From NCBI RefSeq assembly GCF_947503045.1, contig NZ_CANNCF010000001.1, forward strand, positions 1,550,001 to 1,614,000: a DNA stretch of 64,000 nucleotides, read 5' to 3'. The notes under the pieces are model-generated. The model was given only the letters and a program-made list of their open reading frames with translations. It was not told the origin of the DNA and ran no database searches. The stretch is from an uncultured Tateyamaria sp. (lineage in GTDB: Bacteria; Pseudomonadota; Alphaproteobacteria; Rhodobacterales; Rhodobacteraceae). The stretch's first letter is position 1, and each line of letters opens with the position of its first letter. Below, piece after piece: positions 38,351 to 47,826 of the stretch. The position numbers and the translations under genes were made by a program.

Positions 38351-39508
38351 GTGACACCCGGCGCACGCATCGCAGCGGCGATCGATCTGCTTGATCAGAT
38401 CCAGGCAGGTCAACCTGCGGAGCAGGCCCTGACGCGCTGGGCGCGGTCCAGCCGCTTTGCCGGTTCAGGCGACCGCGCTGCGATCCGCGACTATGTATAC
38501 GACGCTTTGCGCCATTGGCGCAGCGATGCCTGCCGGGGTGGCGGTGTCTCTGGCCGGGCGCGCATGATCGGACGGTTGCGTGATCAGGGAGATGACATCG
38601 CAGCACTCTTTGACGGTGTCGGCCACGCGCCACCGCCTCTCAGCCCCGAAGAGATGGCGGCGGGCCACCCACCCGCGACCGAAGGCGATGTCTGGGACCT
38701 GCCGGACTGGCTGGTGGACGCCTTCAAAGCCTCTCTTGATCCGCAGGCCGAGCCCACAGCACAAGCCCTCACCGAACGCGCGCCCGTAACATTGCGAGTG
38801 AACACGACGAAAACCGACCGGGCGACGGTGCAGGCACAATTGAAGGCCGAAGGCGTCGAAACGACGAATAACCCACGCGCCGATACGGCCCTGAGCATCA
38901 CGCAAGGCCCGCGCCGCTTGCGCAATGCGCCGAGCTATCTCAACGGTCTGGTCGAGCTTCAGGACGGCTCCAGCCAGGCGGCGATGGCCGGGATCGACGG
39001 CACCGGGACGGCGCTGGATTTCTGTGCCGGTGGCGGCGGGAAATCGCTGGCGCTGGCGGTCGCCGGGTGGCGCGTGACCGCCCATGATATCGAGGCCGGG
39101 CGCATGCGCGATTTGCCAAACCGGGCGCAACGCGGTGGTCATCAGATCGCGATTTGCCCACCCGAAGAGATTGGCACAGCGGGCCTGTTTGATTTGGTCC
39201 TGTGTGATGCGCCCTGTTCGGGGGCTGGCACGTGGCGGCGCGCGCCCGAGGCCAAGTGGGCGCTGACCCCGGACCGGCTGCAGACCTTGATGGCGATGCA
39301 AGTGCAGGTGCTGGACGCAGCTGTTGCGCATGTGGGGCAGGGCGGGCGGCTGATCTATGCGACCTGCTCGGTGCTCAAAGAGGAAAACGAACAGCAGGTT
39401 GATGCGTTTTTGTCCCGTCATTCCGGCTGGCGTCTTGCGCATGTTCAGACCTGGCCTGTGGATGCCTGGGGCGACGGATTCTTTGTCGCGCATCTGGGGC
39501 GTGGCTGA
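38351..39508 (+). CDS. RsmB/NOP-family rRNA (cytosine-C5) methyltransferase
   Basis: 385 residues, GTG start. The N-terminal ~130 residues resemble the NusB-like RNA-binding region of RsmB. The SAM domain shows LDFCAGGGGKSLALA near residue 220, then DLVLCDAPCSGAGTWRRAP with the first catalytic cysteine and IYATCSVLKEENEQQ with the second. It should make m5C in ribosomal RNA. A stop-to-start gap of 44 bp after guaB suggests possible co-transcription. RsmB versus RsmF identity is not settled. Confidence 0.86.
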   Translation: MTPGARIAAAIDLLDQIQAGQPAEQALTRWARSSRFAGSGDRAAIRDYVYDALRHWRSDACRGGGVSGRARMIGRLRDQGDDIAALFDGVGHAPPPLSPEEMAAGHPPATEGDVWDLPDWLVDAFKASLDPQAEPTAQALTERAPVTLRVNTTKTDRATVQAQLKAEGVETTNNPRADTALSITQGPRRLRNAPSYLNGLVELQDGSSQAAMAGIDGTGTALDFCAGGGGKSLALAVAGWRVTAHDIEAGRMRDLPNRAQRGGHQIAICPPEEIGTAGLFDLVLCDAPCSGAGTWRRAPEAKWALTPDRLQTLMAMQVQVLDAAVAHVGQGGRLIYATCSVLKEENEQQVDAFLSRHSGWRLAHVQTWPVDAWGDGFFVAHLGRG

Positions 39509-39574
39509 GGCCTCATTTTTTTCGCGACCACAACCTAAAGTTTAAAGACATTCGCATAAGTTGTGCTACAGTTG

Positions 39575-39603
39575 ATCCCGCGCGGGTCGATTTTGCGCGG
39601 GAT
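39575..39603. repeat. Inverted repeat in the cckA leader
   Basis: ATCCCGCGC and GCGCGGGAT pair perfectly over 9 bp around an 11-nt loop. It lies directly against the CtrA-type site and could be the end of the upstream transcript or part of cckA control. No T run follows. Confidence 0.45.
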
Positions 39604-39619
39604 TTAAGGGCTGGTTAAC
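39604..39619 (+). promoter_or_regulatory. CtrA-type binding site before cckA
   Basis: TTAA-GGGCTGG-TTAAC matches the full CtrA consensus TTAA-N7-TTAAC at every fixed position. It is 51 bp before the cckA start codon. Since CckA phosphorylates CtrA through ChpT, this suggests feedback of CtrA on its own kinase. Confidence 0.6.
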
Positions 39620-39669
39620 CGTTTTGACTGCAAAAGAGGCAGAACGAATCGATAAAGATGAGGTGTTCG

Positions 39670-41982
39670 GTGACTGACAGTGCGCTTTCCCAAAGCCGAC
39701 TTTCGCAAGTAGCACAGGCAGGGTCATATCGCGCACTTGGATTGTTGGCGGGCGCTGTCCTCTTTGGCGTCATGGCAATCCTCGCACCGGCCCCCCTTGT
39801 TCAACTGGGTTTGGCGGCAGCCTCACTTGCCCTTATGGGGCTTGGATTTGCAGTCACGATGACTGCCCGACGGATGCGCACGCAAAGCGATCTGGTCATG
39901 CAGGCGGTCGCGTCTTTCATTGAAAAAGATGGCTCGCCCAGTTTTGTCTGTACGATGGACGGCGAGGTCGTGCGCGCGAATGCAGCAGCCCGCAAGATGT
40001 TCTCGACACGGCGTGGTGAAACACTGGCGGGCACGCTGCGCAACACGTTTGCCAATCCCGGCGGCATCATTTTCCGACTGCAAACCGCCGCCAAGTCCGA
40101 AGATGGCGCGGCCCGCGAGGATATCGTGACGCGGAAGGGCTATATGCGTCTGGCTGTCCATGCGCTTGAGGGCGAGCGGCAGTTGTGGCGTCTTGAGGCG
40201 GTTGCCGATACCGGGCAGGGCCGCGGGTCTGATGGTCCGAGCCTGCCGATGGTGATGATCGGCCGCACCGGCGCTGTCCTCTATATGAACGAGGGCGCGC
40301 GCAGCCTGATCGGATCACGCTCGAAATCGCTGGATGCGATTTTTGACGAACTGCCGCCGCGCTATGGGGCAACCAACCAGATCACAACCTCCGAAGGGCA
40401 GATGAACGTTCTGGCCACCAAGGTTGATGCGGGGGCAGGACGAACGGCGATTTACCTCCTCCCCCCGGGCGAGGGAGACGCACAAGATGCGTCCGCGACC
40501 TGGTCCTCGTTCGAAGACCTGCCCGTGCCCCTTGTTCGCTTTTCTCCCGACGGGCATGTGCGCAAGTTCAACCGCAAGGGCGCTGATCTGATTGGCGCGG
40601 AACTGGCAGAAGGCATACATATTTCGACCCTGATGGAGGGCTTGGGGCGACCAATCACCGATTGGCTTGATGAAACCGTCTCGGGCCGTGCGGTCCAGCA
40701 ATCCGAATTCCTGCGCCTGAAACGCACTGACAAGGAAATGTTTGTGCAGGTCGCCCTGAACCGGATGACCGATCAGGACGAAACCTCGATTGTGGCGGTG
40801 CTGGCGGATGCGACTGAACTGAAAACACTCGAAGCGCAATTTGTGCAAAGCCAGAAAATGCAGGCTATTGGCCAGTTGGCGGGTGGTGTTGCGCATGATT
40901 TCAACAACCTGCTCACCGCGATTTCTGGGCATTGCGATCTTTTGCTGCTGCGCCATGACCAGGGCGATCCCGACTACAGCGATCTGGTGCAGATCAACCA
41001 GAACGCCAATCGCGCCGCCGCGCTTGTCGGGCAATTGCTGGCCTTTTCGCGCAAACAGACGCTGCGCCCCGAAGAGCTTGATCTGCGCGACACCATGTCC
41101 GACCTCACCCATCTGCTGAACCGCCTTGTCGGGGAAAAGGTGCGTCTTTCGCTGTCCCATGATCCGGTGCTGAAACCGATCCGTGCCGACAAACGTCAGC
41201 TTGAACAGGTGCTGATGAATCTCGTGGTGAACGCGCGCGATGCCATGCCCGATGGCGGCGAGATCGAGATTGAAACTGAATGCGTGACCCTGAAAGAACC
41301 GCTTGAGCGTGATCGCGTCACAGTACCTGTTGGCGATTATGTCTGCTTGCGGGTGATCGATGCCGGCATGGGCATTCCGGCGGACAAACTGCAAAAGGTG
41401 TTCGAGCCATTCTACACCACCAAACGGACGGGCGAGGGCACTGGGCTTGGATTGTCGACGGCCTACGGGATCGTCAAGCAGACCGGTGGGTTTATCTTTG
41501 TGGACAGCACCTTGGGCGAGGGAACCTGTTTTTCCATCATGTTCCCGGTCCTCGAGCGCAATGCCTCAACCCCCGTCAAAGCCCCCAAGATCGAAGCCAA
41601 GGTCGAGCCCAAGCACGGGGACGGTGTGATCCTGTTGGTGGAGGACGAAGCACCTGTACGGGCCTTCGCCAGCCGCGCTCTGCGCCTGCGCGGTTACACT
41701 GTGCTTGAGGCCGAATCCGCCGAAGCCGCATTGAAAACGCTTGAAGATGAAAGCCTGAGCGTCGACTTGTTCGTTACGGACGTGGTCATGCCAGGCAAGG
41801 ATGGCCCAAGCTGGGTGCGAGAAGCGCTCAAGGAACGGCCCGAGGTGCGTGTGGTGTTTGTATCCGGCTATGCCGAAGACCGCCTGAATAATCAGCAGGA
41901 CAGCATTCCGAATTCCGTGTTCCTGCCCAAGCCGTTCTCTCTCAACGATCTGGCTGAAACGGTGCACCGACAACTGCACTGA
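39670..41982 (+). CDS. cckA: Hybrid histidine kinase CckA
   Basis: 770 residues from the GTG preceded by GAGGTG (an ATG four codons earlier is the alternative). Two N-terminal membrane helices ([35 protein letters not shown]) are followed by PAS-like sensor domains. The DHp box [12 protein letters not shown] carries phospho-His409. The ATPase domain has [14 protein letters not shown] and [12 protein letters not shown] receiver domain follows ([13 protein letters not shown], Asp704 in [11 protein letters not shown], Lys in LPKPFS). This is the bifunctional kinase of the CckA-ChpT-CtrA relay, which in Rhodobacterales controls motility, gene transfer agents and stress genes. Confidence 0.94.
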   Translation: MTDSALSQSRLSQVAQAGSYRALGLLAGAVLFGVMAILAPAPLVQLGLAAASLALMGLGFAVTMTARRMRTQSDLVMQAVASFIEKDGSPSFVCTMDGEVVRANAAARKMFSTRRGETLAGTLRNTFANPGGIIFRLQTAAKSEDGAAREDIVTRKGYMRLAVHALEGERQLWRLEAVADTGQGRGSDGPSLPMVMIGRTGAVLYMNEGARSLIGSRSKSLDAIFDELPPRYGATNQITTSEGQMNVLATKVDAGAGRTAIYLLPPGEGDAQDASATWSSFEDLPVPLVRFSPDGHVRKFNRKGADLIGAELAEGIHISTLMEGLGRPITDWLDETVSGRAVQQSEFLRLKRTDKEMFVQVALNRMTDQDETSIVAVLADATELKTLEAQFVQSQKMQAIGQLAGGVAHDFNNLLTAISGHCDLLLLRHDQGDPDYSDLVQINQNANRAAALVGQLLAFSRKQTLRPEELDLRDTMSDLTHLLNRLVGEKVRLSLSHDPVLKPIRADKRQLEQVLMNLVVNARDAMPDGGEIEIETECVTLKEPLERDRVTVPVGDYVCLRVIDAGMGIPADKLQKVFEPFYTTKRTGEGTGLGLSTAYGIVKQTGGFIFVDSTLGEGTCFSIMFPVLERNASTPVKAPKIEAKVEPKHGDGVILLVEDEAPVRAFASRALRLRGYTVLEAESAEAALKTLEDESLSVDLFVTDVVMPGKDGPSWVREALKERPEVRVVFVSGYAEDRLNNQQDSIPNSVFLPKPFSLNDLAETVHRQLH

Positions 41983-41995
41983 TGGCGCGTGCGGT

Positions 41996-42595
41996 TCAGT
42001 CCCGCGGAATGCTCTCGTAGAGCGCGTATTCCTCGCCGAACTTGCGCCGATATCTCTGCTCCACGTCCGTGCTCAGGTTTAGCGGCACGTCAGGTGAGAC
42101 ATTTGCCCGCTCAAGTTCAAAGCTGACACCCAGCCTTTCGTTCAGGAAACGTTGCAGGCGCGGCTGGTCCTCATAGCGAAACAGATGGGTCACATGGGTG
42201 CCGTTGGGCTGGCTTTCCAGAAATTTGAACTGGCTGCCCACATCGGCGAAACCGGGCTTTTTGCCCTTCATATAGGCCAGCACGAAATCGTCAAAACTGA
42301 TGTCATGGGTGGCGTTGGGTTTGCCTTGCATGAATGGACGCTGGCGATAGCGCCACCAACTCCCGAGCCAACTGATCGGCTCACGCATCACCGCCATTAC
42401 TTCAAGATCGACATCGCACACCTTGGCAAACATCGGACGTACGAACCGGTTGTAGCGATAGACGGGTGCATGTTTCAGCATAGGCGGTTCGGAAATCACC
42501 AGATCCGCGTGATCGCGCAGCGCGGCCTCATAGGCGGTCGTGCCGGTCTTGGGCACCGACAAAAACGCCAGTTTTGCTTTGTAAAACACCAACAC
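41996..42595 (-). CDS. Sulfotransferase-like protein
   Basis: 199 residues from a GTG start preceded by GGAGAAGG. The N-terminal AFLSVPKTGTTAYEAAL is the 5'-phosphosulfate (PAPS) loop of sulfotransferases (P-K-T-G-T-T). Further on come VMAVMREPISWLGSWWRYR, with the 3'-phosphate-binding Arg/Ser pattern, and FRYEDQPRLQRFL. Roseobacter genomes carry this family, sometimes under a mistaken gamma-glutamyl kinase label. Acceptor substrate unknown. It is convergent with cckA and divergent from recA. Longer upstream in-frame sequence would run through the recA control region and is unlikely. Confidence 0.72.
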   Translation of the reverse strand: MLVFYKAKLAFLSVPKTGTTAYEAALRDHADLVISEPPMLKHAPVYRYNRFVRPMFAKVCDVDLEVMAVMREPISWLGSWWRYRQRPFMQGKPNATHDISFDDFVLAYMKGKKPGFADVGSQFKFLESQPNGTHVTHLFRYEDQPRLQRFLNERLGVSFELERANVSPDVPLNLSTDVEQRYRRKFGEEYALYESIPRD

Positions 42596-42716
42596 TGCCC
42601 GCGCCTTCTCCGTTTTCCGCCAAATTGGCGTTTTGCGTAAACTACTCCTTAACCACTCACGGCAAAAGGTGGGTGTAGAGAATTTTATTGAAATGTTCCA
42701 CTTTTGGTCCCATAAG

Positions 42717-42731
42717 GAACGCAAGGGGAAC
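42717..42731. promoter_or_regulatory. SOS (LexA) box of recA
   Basis: GAAC-GCAAGGG-GAAC is a perfect copy of the alphaproteobacterial direct-repeat SOS box (GAAC-N7-GAAC, equivalently GTTC-N7-GTTC). It lies 62 bp before the recA start. A second, one-mismatch copy in the opposite orientation, GTTC-CACTTTT-GGTC, is at 42695-42709. Confidence 0.8.
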
Positions 42732-42793
42732 ATCGAAGCAGCTGCGGCAATGATTGCCGCCCCCGAGCGGGTATGACACAAGGGATCAAATTC

Positions 42794-43873
42794 ATGGCAA
42801 CGGCAGACCTTTTGACAATGACAGACAAAAAATCGGCAGACAAACAGAAGGCGCTGGACAGTGCGCTGGCCCAGATCGAACGTCAGTTCGGCAAAGGCTC
42901 AATCATGAAGCTGGGCGACAAGGGTGCTGTGATGGATATCACCGCCAGTTCGACCGGTTCACTGGGGCTTGATATCGCCCTTGGCATTGGCGGATTGCCC
43001 ATGGGGCGGATCGTCGAGATCTATGGCCCTGAATCCTCGGGTAAAACCACGCTGACCCTGCATTGCGTAGCCGAACAGCAGAAATCCGGCGGTGTCTGCG
43101 CCTTTGTGGATGCCGAGCATGCGCTGGATCCGCAATATGCCAAAAAGCTGGGCGTGAACCTGGACGAATTGCTGATCTCGCAGCCCGACACCGGCGAACA
43201 GGCGCTCGAAATCACCGACACGCTGGTGCGTTCGGGGGCGGTAAACATGGTGGTGGTCGATTCGGTTGCGGCCCTCACACCCAAGTCCGAGCTCGAGGGC
43301 GATATGGGCGACAGCAGCGTCGGCGTGCAGGCCCGTCTGATGAGCCAGGCGATGCGCAAATTGACCGGCTCGATCAGCCGCAGCAATTGCATGGTCATCT
43401 TCATCAACCAGATCCGGATGAAGATCGGCGTCATGTTCGGCTCGCCCGAAACGACGACCGGCGGCAATGCGCTGAAATTCTACTCCTCCGTCCGCCTTGA
43501 TATCCGCCGCATTGGTGCGCTCAAGGACCGCGACGAAGTGGTTGGCAACGCCACCCGCGTCAAAGTGGTCAAGAACAAGGTGGCCCCGCCGTTCAAGCAG
43601 GTCGAATTCGACATCATGTACGGTGAGGGCATCTCCAAAATGGGCGAGTTGCTGGACCTTGGGGTCAAGGCTGGCGTGGTCGAAAAGTCAGGCTCTTGGT
43701 TCAGTTACGGTGACGAGCGGATCGGGCAGGGCCGTGAAAACGCCAAGACCTTCCTCAAGGAAAATGACCGCATCGCGATCGAGATTGAAGATAAAATCCG
43801 CGCCGCACACGGACTCGATTTCGATATGGCCGAGGCCGAAAAAGTCGAGGACGACGACATTCTCGAAGCCTGA
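42794..43873 (+). CDS. recA: Recombinase RecA
   Basis: 359 residues. Strand exchange protein and coprotease for LexA. Walker A is [13 protein letters not shown] near residue 78. [22 protein letters not shown] (Walker B and L1 approach) and [23 protein letters not shown] (L2) follow, with the acidic tail [14 protein letters not shown]. The start is the ATG after AAGGGAT. An ATG seven codons upstream is open. A perfect SOS box lies upstream, so it should be DNA-damage inducible. A hairpin terminator separates it from alaS. Confidence 0.98.
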   Translation: MATADLLTMTDKKSADKQKALDSALAQIERQFGKGSIMKLGDKGAVMDITASSTGSLGLDIALGIGGLPMGRIVEIYGPESSGKTTLTLHCVAEQQKSGGVCAFVDAEHALDPQYAKKLGVNLDELLISQPDTGEQALEITDTLVRSGAVNMVVVDSVAALTPKSELEGDMGDSSVGVQARLMSQAMRKLTGSISRSNCMVIFINQIRMKIGVMFGSPETTTGGNALKFYSSVRLDIRRIGALKDRDEVVGNATRVKVVKNKVAPPFKQVEFDIMYGEGISKMGELLDLGVKAGVVEKSGSWFSYGDERIGQGRENAKTFLKENDRIAIEIEDKIRAAHGLDFDMAEAEKVEDDDILEA

Positions 43874-43942
43874 CCAGTCGGGCATGGGGGCGGCCCGGAA
43901 TGCCCCTGACGTGCCAGACGTGGTGCGGACAATACTCGGGAT

Positions 43943-43976
43943 GGGGTGGTGCGACGGCGCCACCCCGTTTCGTTTG
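43943..43976 (+). terminator. Terminator after recA
   Basis: 10-bp stem GGGGTGGTGC / GCGCCACCCC (one T-G pair) around GACG, followed by GTTTCGTTTG. Placed 70 bp past the recA stop. Confidence 0.7.
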
Positions 43977-44038
43977 TGGACAGTCCGCGCGCGCAGGGCT
44001 ATGTCAGAGCGACCATCCAGACGCCCGGGGTTTTTGCC

Positions 44039-46693
44039 ATGCCATCGCTCAATGATATCCGCTCGACCTTTCTGAATTACTTTGAAAAACAGGGACATGC
44101 GGTGGTTCCCTCCAGCCCGCTGGTGCCCCGCAACGACCCCACCTTGATGTTCGTGAACTCAGGCATGGTGCAGTTCAAGAACCTGTTCACCGGCGTGGAA
44201 AAGCGTGACTACAACCGTGCGACCAGCTCGCAGAAATGCGTCCGCGCTGGCGGCAAGCACAACGATCTGGACAATGTCGGCTACACCGCGCGTCACCACA
44301 CGTTTTTCGAGATGCTCGGCAATTTCAGTTTTGGCGATTACTTCAAGGCCGAAGCGATCCCGTTCGCCTGGAACCTGATCACCAAGGAATTCGGCATCTC
44401 GCCGGACCGGCTGTCAGTCACCGTCTATCACACCGACGACGAGGCCTACGAGATCTGGAAAAAGCTGGGCGTGCCGGAATCGCGCATCATCCGCATCGCG
44501 ACCTCTGACAACTTCTGGCAGATGGGTCCGACGGGTCCCTGTGGGCCCTGTACCGAAATTTTTTATGATCACGGCGATCACATCTGGGGTGGCCCTCCCG
44601 GCAGTCCCGAGGAAGACGGTGACCGGTTCATCGAGATCTGGAACATCGTGTTCATGCAGAACGAGCAGTTCGAGGACGGCAGCATGGTCGACCTGGACAT
44701 GCAGTCCATTGACACCGGCATGGGCCTTGAGCGGATTGGCGCGCTCTTGCAGGGCAGCCATGACAACTATGACACCGACCTGTTCAAATCGCTGATCGAG
44801 GCCTCGGCCGATGCCACCAGCGTCGATCCCTATGGGGATCAGAACGTGCATCACCGCGTGATTGCGGACCATTTGCGCTCGACCTCGTTCCTGATTGCGG
44901 ATGGGGTGATGCCGTCCAATGACGGGCGTGGATATGTGCTGCGTCGGATCATGCGTCGTGCAATGCGCCATGCGCATTTGCTGGGTGCCAAGGACCCGGT
45001 GATGTACTGCCTTGTGCCGACGCTGGTGCGCCAGATGGGCGCGGCATACCCCGAACTGGGGCAGGCACAGGCGCTGATCACAGATACGCTGCAGGCCGAA
45101 GAGGTGCGGTTCAAGCAAACGCTGGATCGTGGTCTGAAACTGCTTGAGGACGAGGTGAGCGGATTGGCTGAAGGGGCTGATCTGCCCGGCCAAGCGGCCT
45201 TCAAACTTTATGACACGTTTGGTTTCCCTCTCGATCTGACGCAGGATGCCCTGCGCGAACTAGGGCGCGGCGTGGATACGGATGGGTTTGACGCCGCCAT
45301 GGCCGAGCAAAAGGCCAAGGCCCGCGCGGCCTGGTCCGGCTCTGGCGAGGCGGCGGATGCGACCGTCTGGTTTGACGTGGCCGAAGCCCATGGCGCGACG
45401 GAGTTTCTGGGCTATGACACAGAGACAGCCGAGGGCCAGATCGTGGCGCTGGTGCAGGACGGGACCGAAAGTGACAAGGCCGAGACGGGTGCCACGGTTC
45501 AGATCGCGCTGAACCAGACCCCGTTTTATGCCGAAAGCGGCGGGCAGGTCGGCGATACCGGCGTGATCCGCACGGACAGCGGTGAGGCTGAAATCACCGA
45601 TACGCGCAAGACGGCTGATGTATTCATCCACCTTGGGAAAGTCACAAAAGGCAGCATTTCCAAAGGGGAAGCGGCTGTTCTTGAAGTCGATAATGCGCGT
45701 CGCAGTGCCATTCGCGCCAACCACTCGGCAACGCATCTGTTGCACGAGGCTTTGCGTGGCGCCTTGGGGGATCATGTGGCGCAGCGTGGATCGCTGAATG
45801 CGCCGGATCGGTTGCGCTTTGACTTTTCGCATGGTGCGGCGGTGAGTGCGGACGACCTTGCGCGTATCGAGGCCGAGGTGAACGGCTATATCCGTCAGAA
45901 CGCGCTGGTCGATACGCGGATCATGACGCCGGACGATGCGCGCGCGCTTGGGGCGCAGGCGCTGTTCGGCGAGAAATACGGCGATGAAGTGCGTGTTGTG
46001 TCGATGGGCACGCAAGACGGTTCGGGCAAGGGCGCCAACGGAGACACCTATTCGCTTGAACTGTGCGGCGGCACCCATGTGCGCCAGACCGGGGATATTG
46101 GCGCCTTCGTCGCACTTGGCGACAGCGCATCGAGTGCGGGCGTGCGCCGGATCGAGGCCCTGACCGGGCAGGCAGCGATGGACCATCTGCGCGCGCAAGA
46201 CACGGTGCTGAGCGCGGTTGCCGCCGAGCTTAAGGCGCAGACGCAGGACGTGCCCGCCCGCATCAAAGCGCTGCTGGACGAACGCAAGGCGCTCGCTGGC
46301 GAAGTCGCGCAATTGCGTCGCGAACTGGCGATGTCCGGTGGCGGTCAGGCCGCACCCGAGGCCGAACAGGTCAACGGCACCGCCTTTCTGGCGCAGGTGC
46401 TAAACGGTGTGACGGGCAAGGATCTGCCCGCCCTGATCGACGAACACAAATCCCGCCTTGGCAGCGGCGCCATCCTGTTGATCGCTGACAGCGACGGCAA
46501 AGTGGCCGTAGCCGCAGGCGTGACCGAAGACAAGACGGCCACGCTCAGCGCGGTCGATCTGGTCAAGGCCGCGGTCGCAGAACTGGGCGGTAAGGGCGGC
46601 GGCGGTCGCCCCGACCTTGCCCAGGGCGGAGCCAAGGAAATCAGCAACGCCGACGCGGCCATCGCGGCGGCCAAATCGGTATTGGGAGGATAA
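44039..46693 (+). CDS. alaS: Alanyl-tRNA synthetase
   Basis: 884 residues. Class II synthetase. The N-terminal catalytic core begins [20 protein letters not shown] and carries the motif 1 to 3 order expected for AlaRS. The editing domain has the zinc-ligand [12 protein letters not shown] (H-x3-H) and [13 protein letters not shown] (C-x3-H). A C-terminal Ala domain with a coiled coil ([19 protein letters not shown]) and [14 protein letters not shown] completes it. The Met used starts the conserved region. Upstream in-frame Arg-rich residues overlap the recA terminator. Confidence 0.97.
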   Translation: MPSLNDIRSTFLNYFEKQGHAVVPSSPLVPRNDPTLMFVNSGMVQFKNLFTGVEKRDYNRATSSQKCVRAGGKHNDLDNVGYTARHHTFFEMLGNFSFGDYFKAEAIPFAWNLITKEFGISPDRLSVTVYHTDDEAYEIWKKLGVPESRIIRIATSDNFWQMGPTGPCGPCTEIFYDHGDHIWGGPPGSPEEDGDRFIEIWNIVFMQNEQFEDGSMVDLDMQSIDTGMGLERIGALLQGSHDNYDTDLFKSLIEASADATSVDPYGDQNVHHRVIADHLRSTSFLIADGVMPSNDGRGYVLRRIMRRAMRHAHLLGAKDPVMYCLVPTLVRQMGAAYPELGQAQALITDTLQAEEVRFKQTLDRGLKLLEDEVSGLAEGADLPGQAAFKLYDTFGFPLDLTQDALRELGRGVDTDGFDAAMAEQKAKARAAWSGSGEAADATVWFDVAEAHGATEFLGYDTETAEGQIVALVQDGTESDKAETGATVQIALNQTPFYAESGGQVGDTGVIRTDSGEAEITDTRKTADVFIHLGKVTKGSISKGEAAVLEVDNARRSAIRANHSATHLLHEALRGALGDHVAQRGSLNAPDRLRFDFSHGAAVSADDLARIEAEVNGYIRQNALVDTRIMTPDDARALGAQALFGEKYGDEVRVVSMGTQDGSGKGANGDTYSLELCGGTHVRQTGDIGAFVALGDSASSAGVRRIEALTGQAAMDHLRAQDTVLSAVAAELKAQTQDVPARIKALLDERKALAGEVAQLRRELAMSGGGQAAPEAEQVNGTAFLAQVLNGVTGKDLPALIDEHKSRLGSGAILLIADSDGKVAVAAGVTEDKTATLSAVDLVKAAVAELGGKGGGGRPDLAQGGAKEISNADAAIAAAKSVLGG

Positions 46694-46694
46694 G

Positions 46695-46982
46695 ATGCCA
46701 GCACTCTGGATTGCGCATGTCACGGTGACGGACGAAGAGGCCTACAAGAAATATGCTGCAGGGGCGGGTGTTGCGATTGCCGAACATGGCGGCACGTTTA
46801 TCGCCCGCGGCGGGCGCTATGTGCAACTGGAAGGCAAGGACCGTCCGCGCAATGTGGTGGCCAAGTTTCCGGACGTTGAAACGGCGGAAAAGTGTTATCA
46901 TTCAGAGACCTATCAAGCGGCTCTCGCCTTTGCGCGCAACGCGTCCGAACGTGAGTTGCTGATCGTCGAAACCTCTGAATAG
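46695..46982 (+). CDS. DUF1330 family protein
   Basis: 95 residues with a ferredoxin-like dimeric alpha-beta barrel pattern: PALWIAHVTVTDEEAYKKYA, GGTFIARGGRYVQLEGKDRPRNVVAKFPDVETAEKCYHSETY. That is the DUF1330 signature. Function is not established for the family. Its GGAGG ribosome site overlaps the end of alaS and only one base separates the genes, so it is co-translated with alanyl-tRNA synthetase. Confidence 0.88.
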   Translation: MPALWIAHVTVTDEEAYKKYAAGAGVAIAEHGGTFIARGGRYVQLEGKDRPRNVVAKFPDVETAEKCYHSETYQAALAFARNASERELLIVETSE

Positions 46983-47059
46983 GCCCGCCGCCGCAGCCGT
47001 CGACCCACACAGTTAACCGACAGAAAAACATCCCGATCCGCCCGTGTGGATCGGCGCCC

Positions 47060-47078
47060 ACCCGCATAGCGGGTTTTT
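47060..47078 (+). terminator. Terminator after alaS-DUF1330
   Basis: ACCCGC-ATA-GCGGGT followed by four more T residues, 78 bp past the DUF1330 stop. A weaker hairpin, CCGATCC / GGATCGG, lies just before it. Confidence 0.75.
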
Positions 47079-47241
47079 CGACTCGCCGAATTATGTTAAT
47101 ACATGAGTGCAGCGCAATTTCAGCGCCTGCAGAACAGGGGCGATCCGACCCCGTCTGTTTTATCGCCCCGAATATTCTCAAACGCATGTGCGCCTTGCGT
47201 CCTGTCAGGACGTGCATGCCCATTCTTCGGGAGGTTTTGTT

Positions 47242-47799
47242 ATGTCTTTGGCCAAGCTCAATGTGTGGGTCAGTGCGTTGGATGATCCGTGCAAGATCAG
47301 CAACCGCACTTGGTATATCAATGTTTACAATTGCGATGGGTCCATCCTGCGGTGGTGCGGGCACGAATATGCCGTCATCCCCGCGCCGTGCGGGCACCGC
47401 ACGCTTCATGTGCCGCCGGGCTGTTACCGGATCAACGCGGTCTGGAGCTTCCGGATCGGCAACGGGTTTTATTACGTGAACCATTTCACCGACAGCGCCG
47501 TGGTGCAGGCCCGTTGCGACACTGAGCAGTGCCTGACACTGTTCAACCCAAGTGCGCACCGTTGTGGCCGCATCTTCCTGGCTGCTGTTCAGGATGCCGT
47601 GCGTCAAAAGGCGGTGCCGCAAGAGGCCGCCCGCGCAGCCCAGGACGGTATCGATCAGGTGCTCAAGCACATTCCGCGGCCCATGCGCCCCTTCGAGCTT
47701 GAAAATCTGGACGAGATCGAAAAACGCGTGCGCGAGATCGACGAGCGGCGCGGCGAGGAAGACCTCAAACCCGAAGGTGTCTTTCCCGATCTGAACTAG
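47242..47799 (+). CDS. Unrecognised cysteine-rich protein
   Basis: 185 residues, start fixed by GGGAGG 8 nt upstream. The first ~110 residues form a beta-rich domain with eight cysteines (positions 17, 31, 39, 50, 61, 92, 97, 108) and a TLHVPPGCYRINAVW strand typical of Ig- or Cna_B-like folds. The last ~70 are charged helices (EIEKRVREIDERRGEED). There is no signal peptide, so disulfides would be unusual. Metal binding is the alternative. I do not recognise the family. It is monocistronic, between two terminator-flanked units, and convergent with typA. Confidence 0.7.
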   Translation: MSLAKLNVWVSALDDPCKISNRTWYINVYNCDGSILRWCGHEYAVIPAPCGHRTLHVPPGCYRINAVWSFRIGNGFYYVNHFTDSAVVQARCDTEQCLTLFNPSAHRCGRIFLAAVQDAVRQKAVPQEAARAAQDGIDQVLKHIPRPMRPFELENLDEIEKRVREIDERRGEEDLKPEGVFPDLN

Positions 47800-47826
47800 C
47801 GCGTCAGGAGGCGGTAACCACGCTGC

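Noticed and set aside
42596-42781. N-terminal extension of the sulfotransferase-like protein
   Set aside because: It would run back through the recA SOS boxes and promoter. The GTG at 42595 has a good ribosome site.
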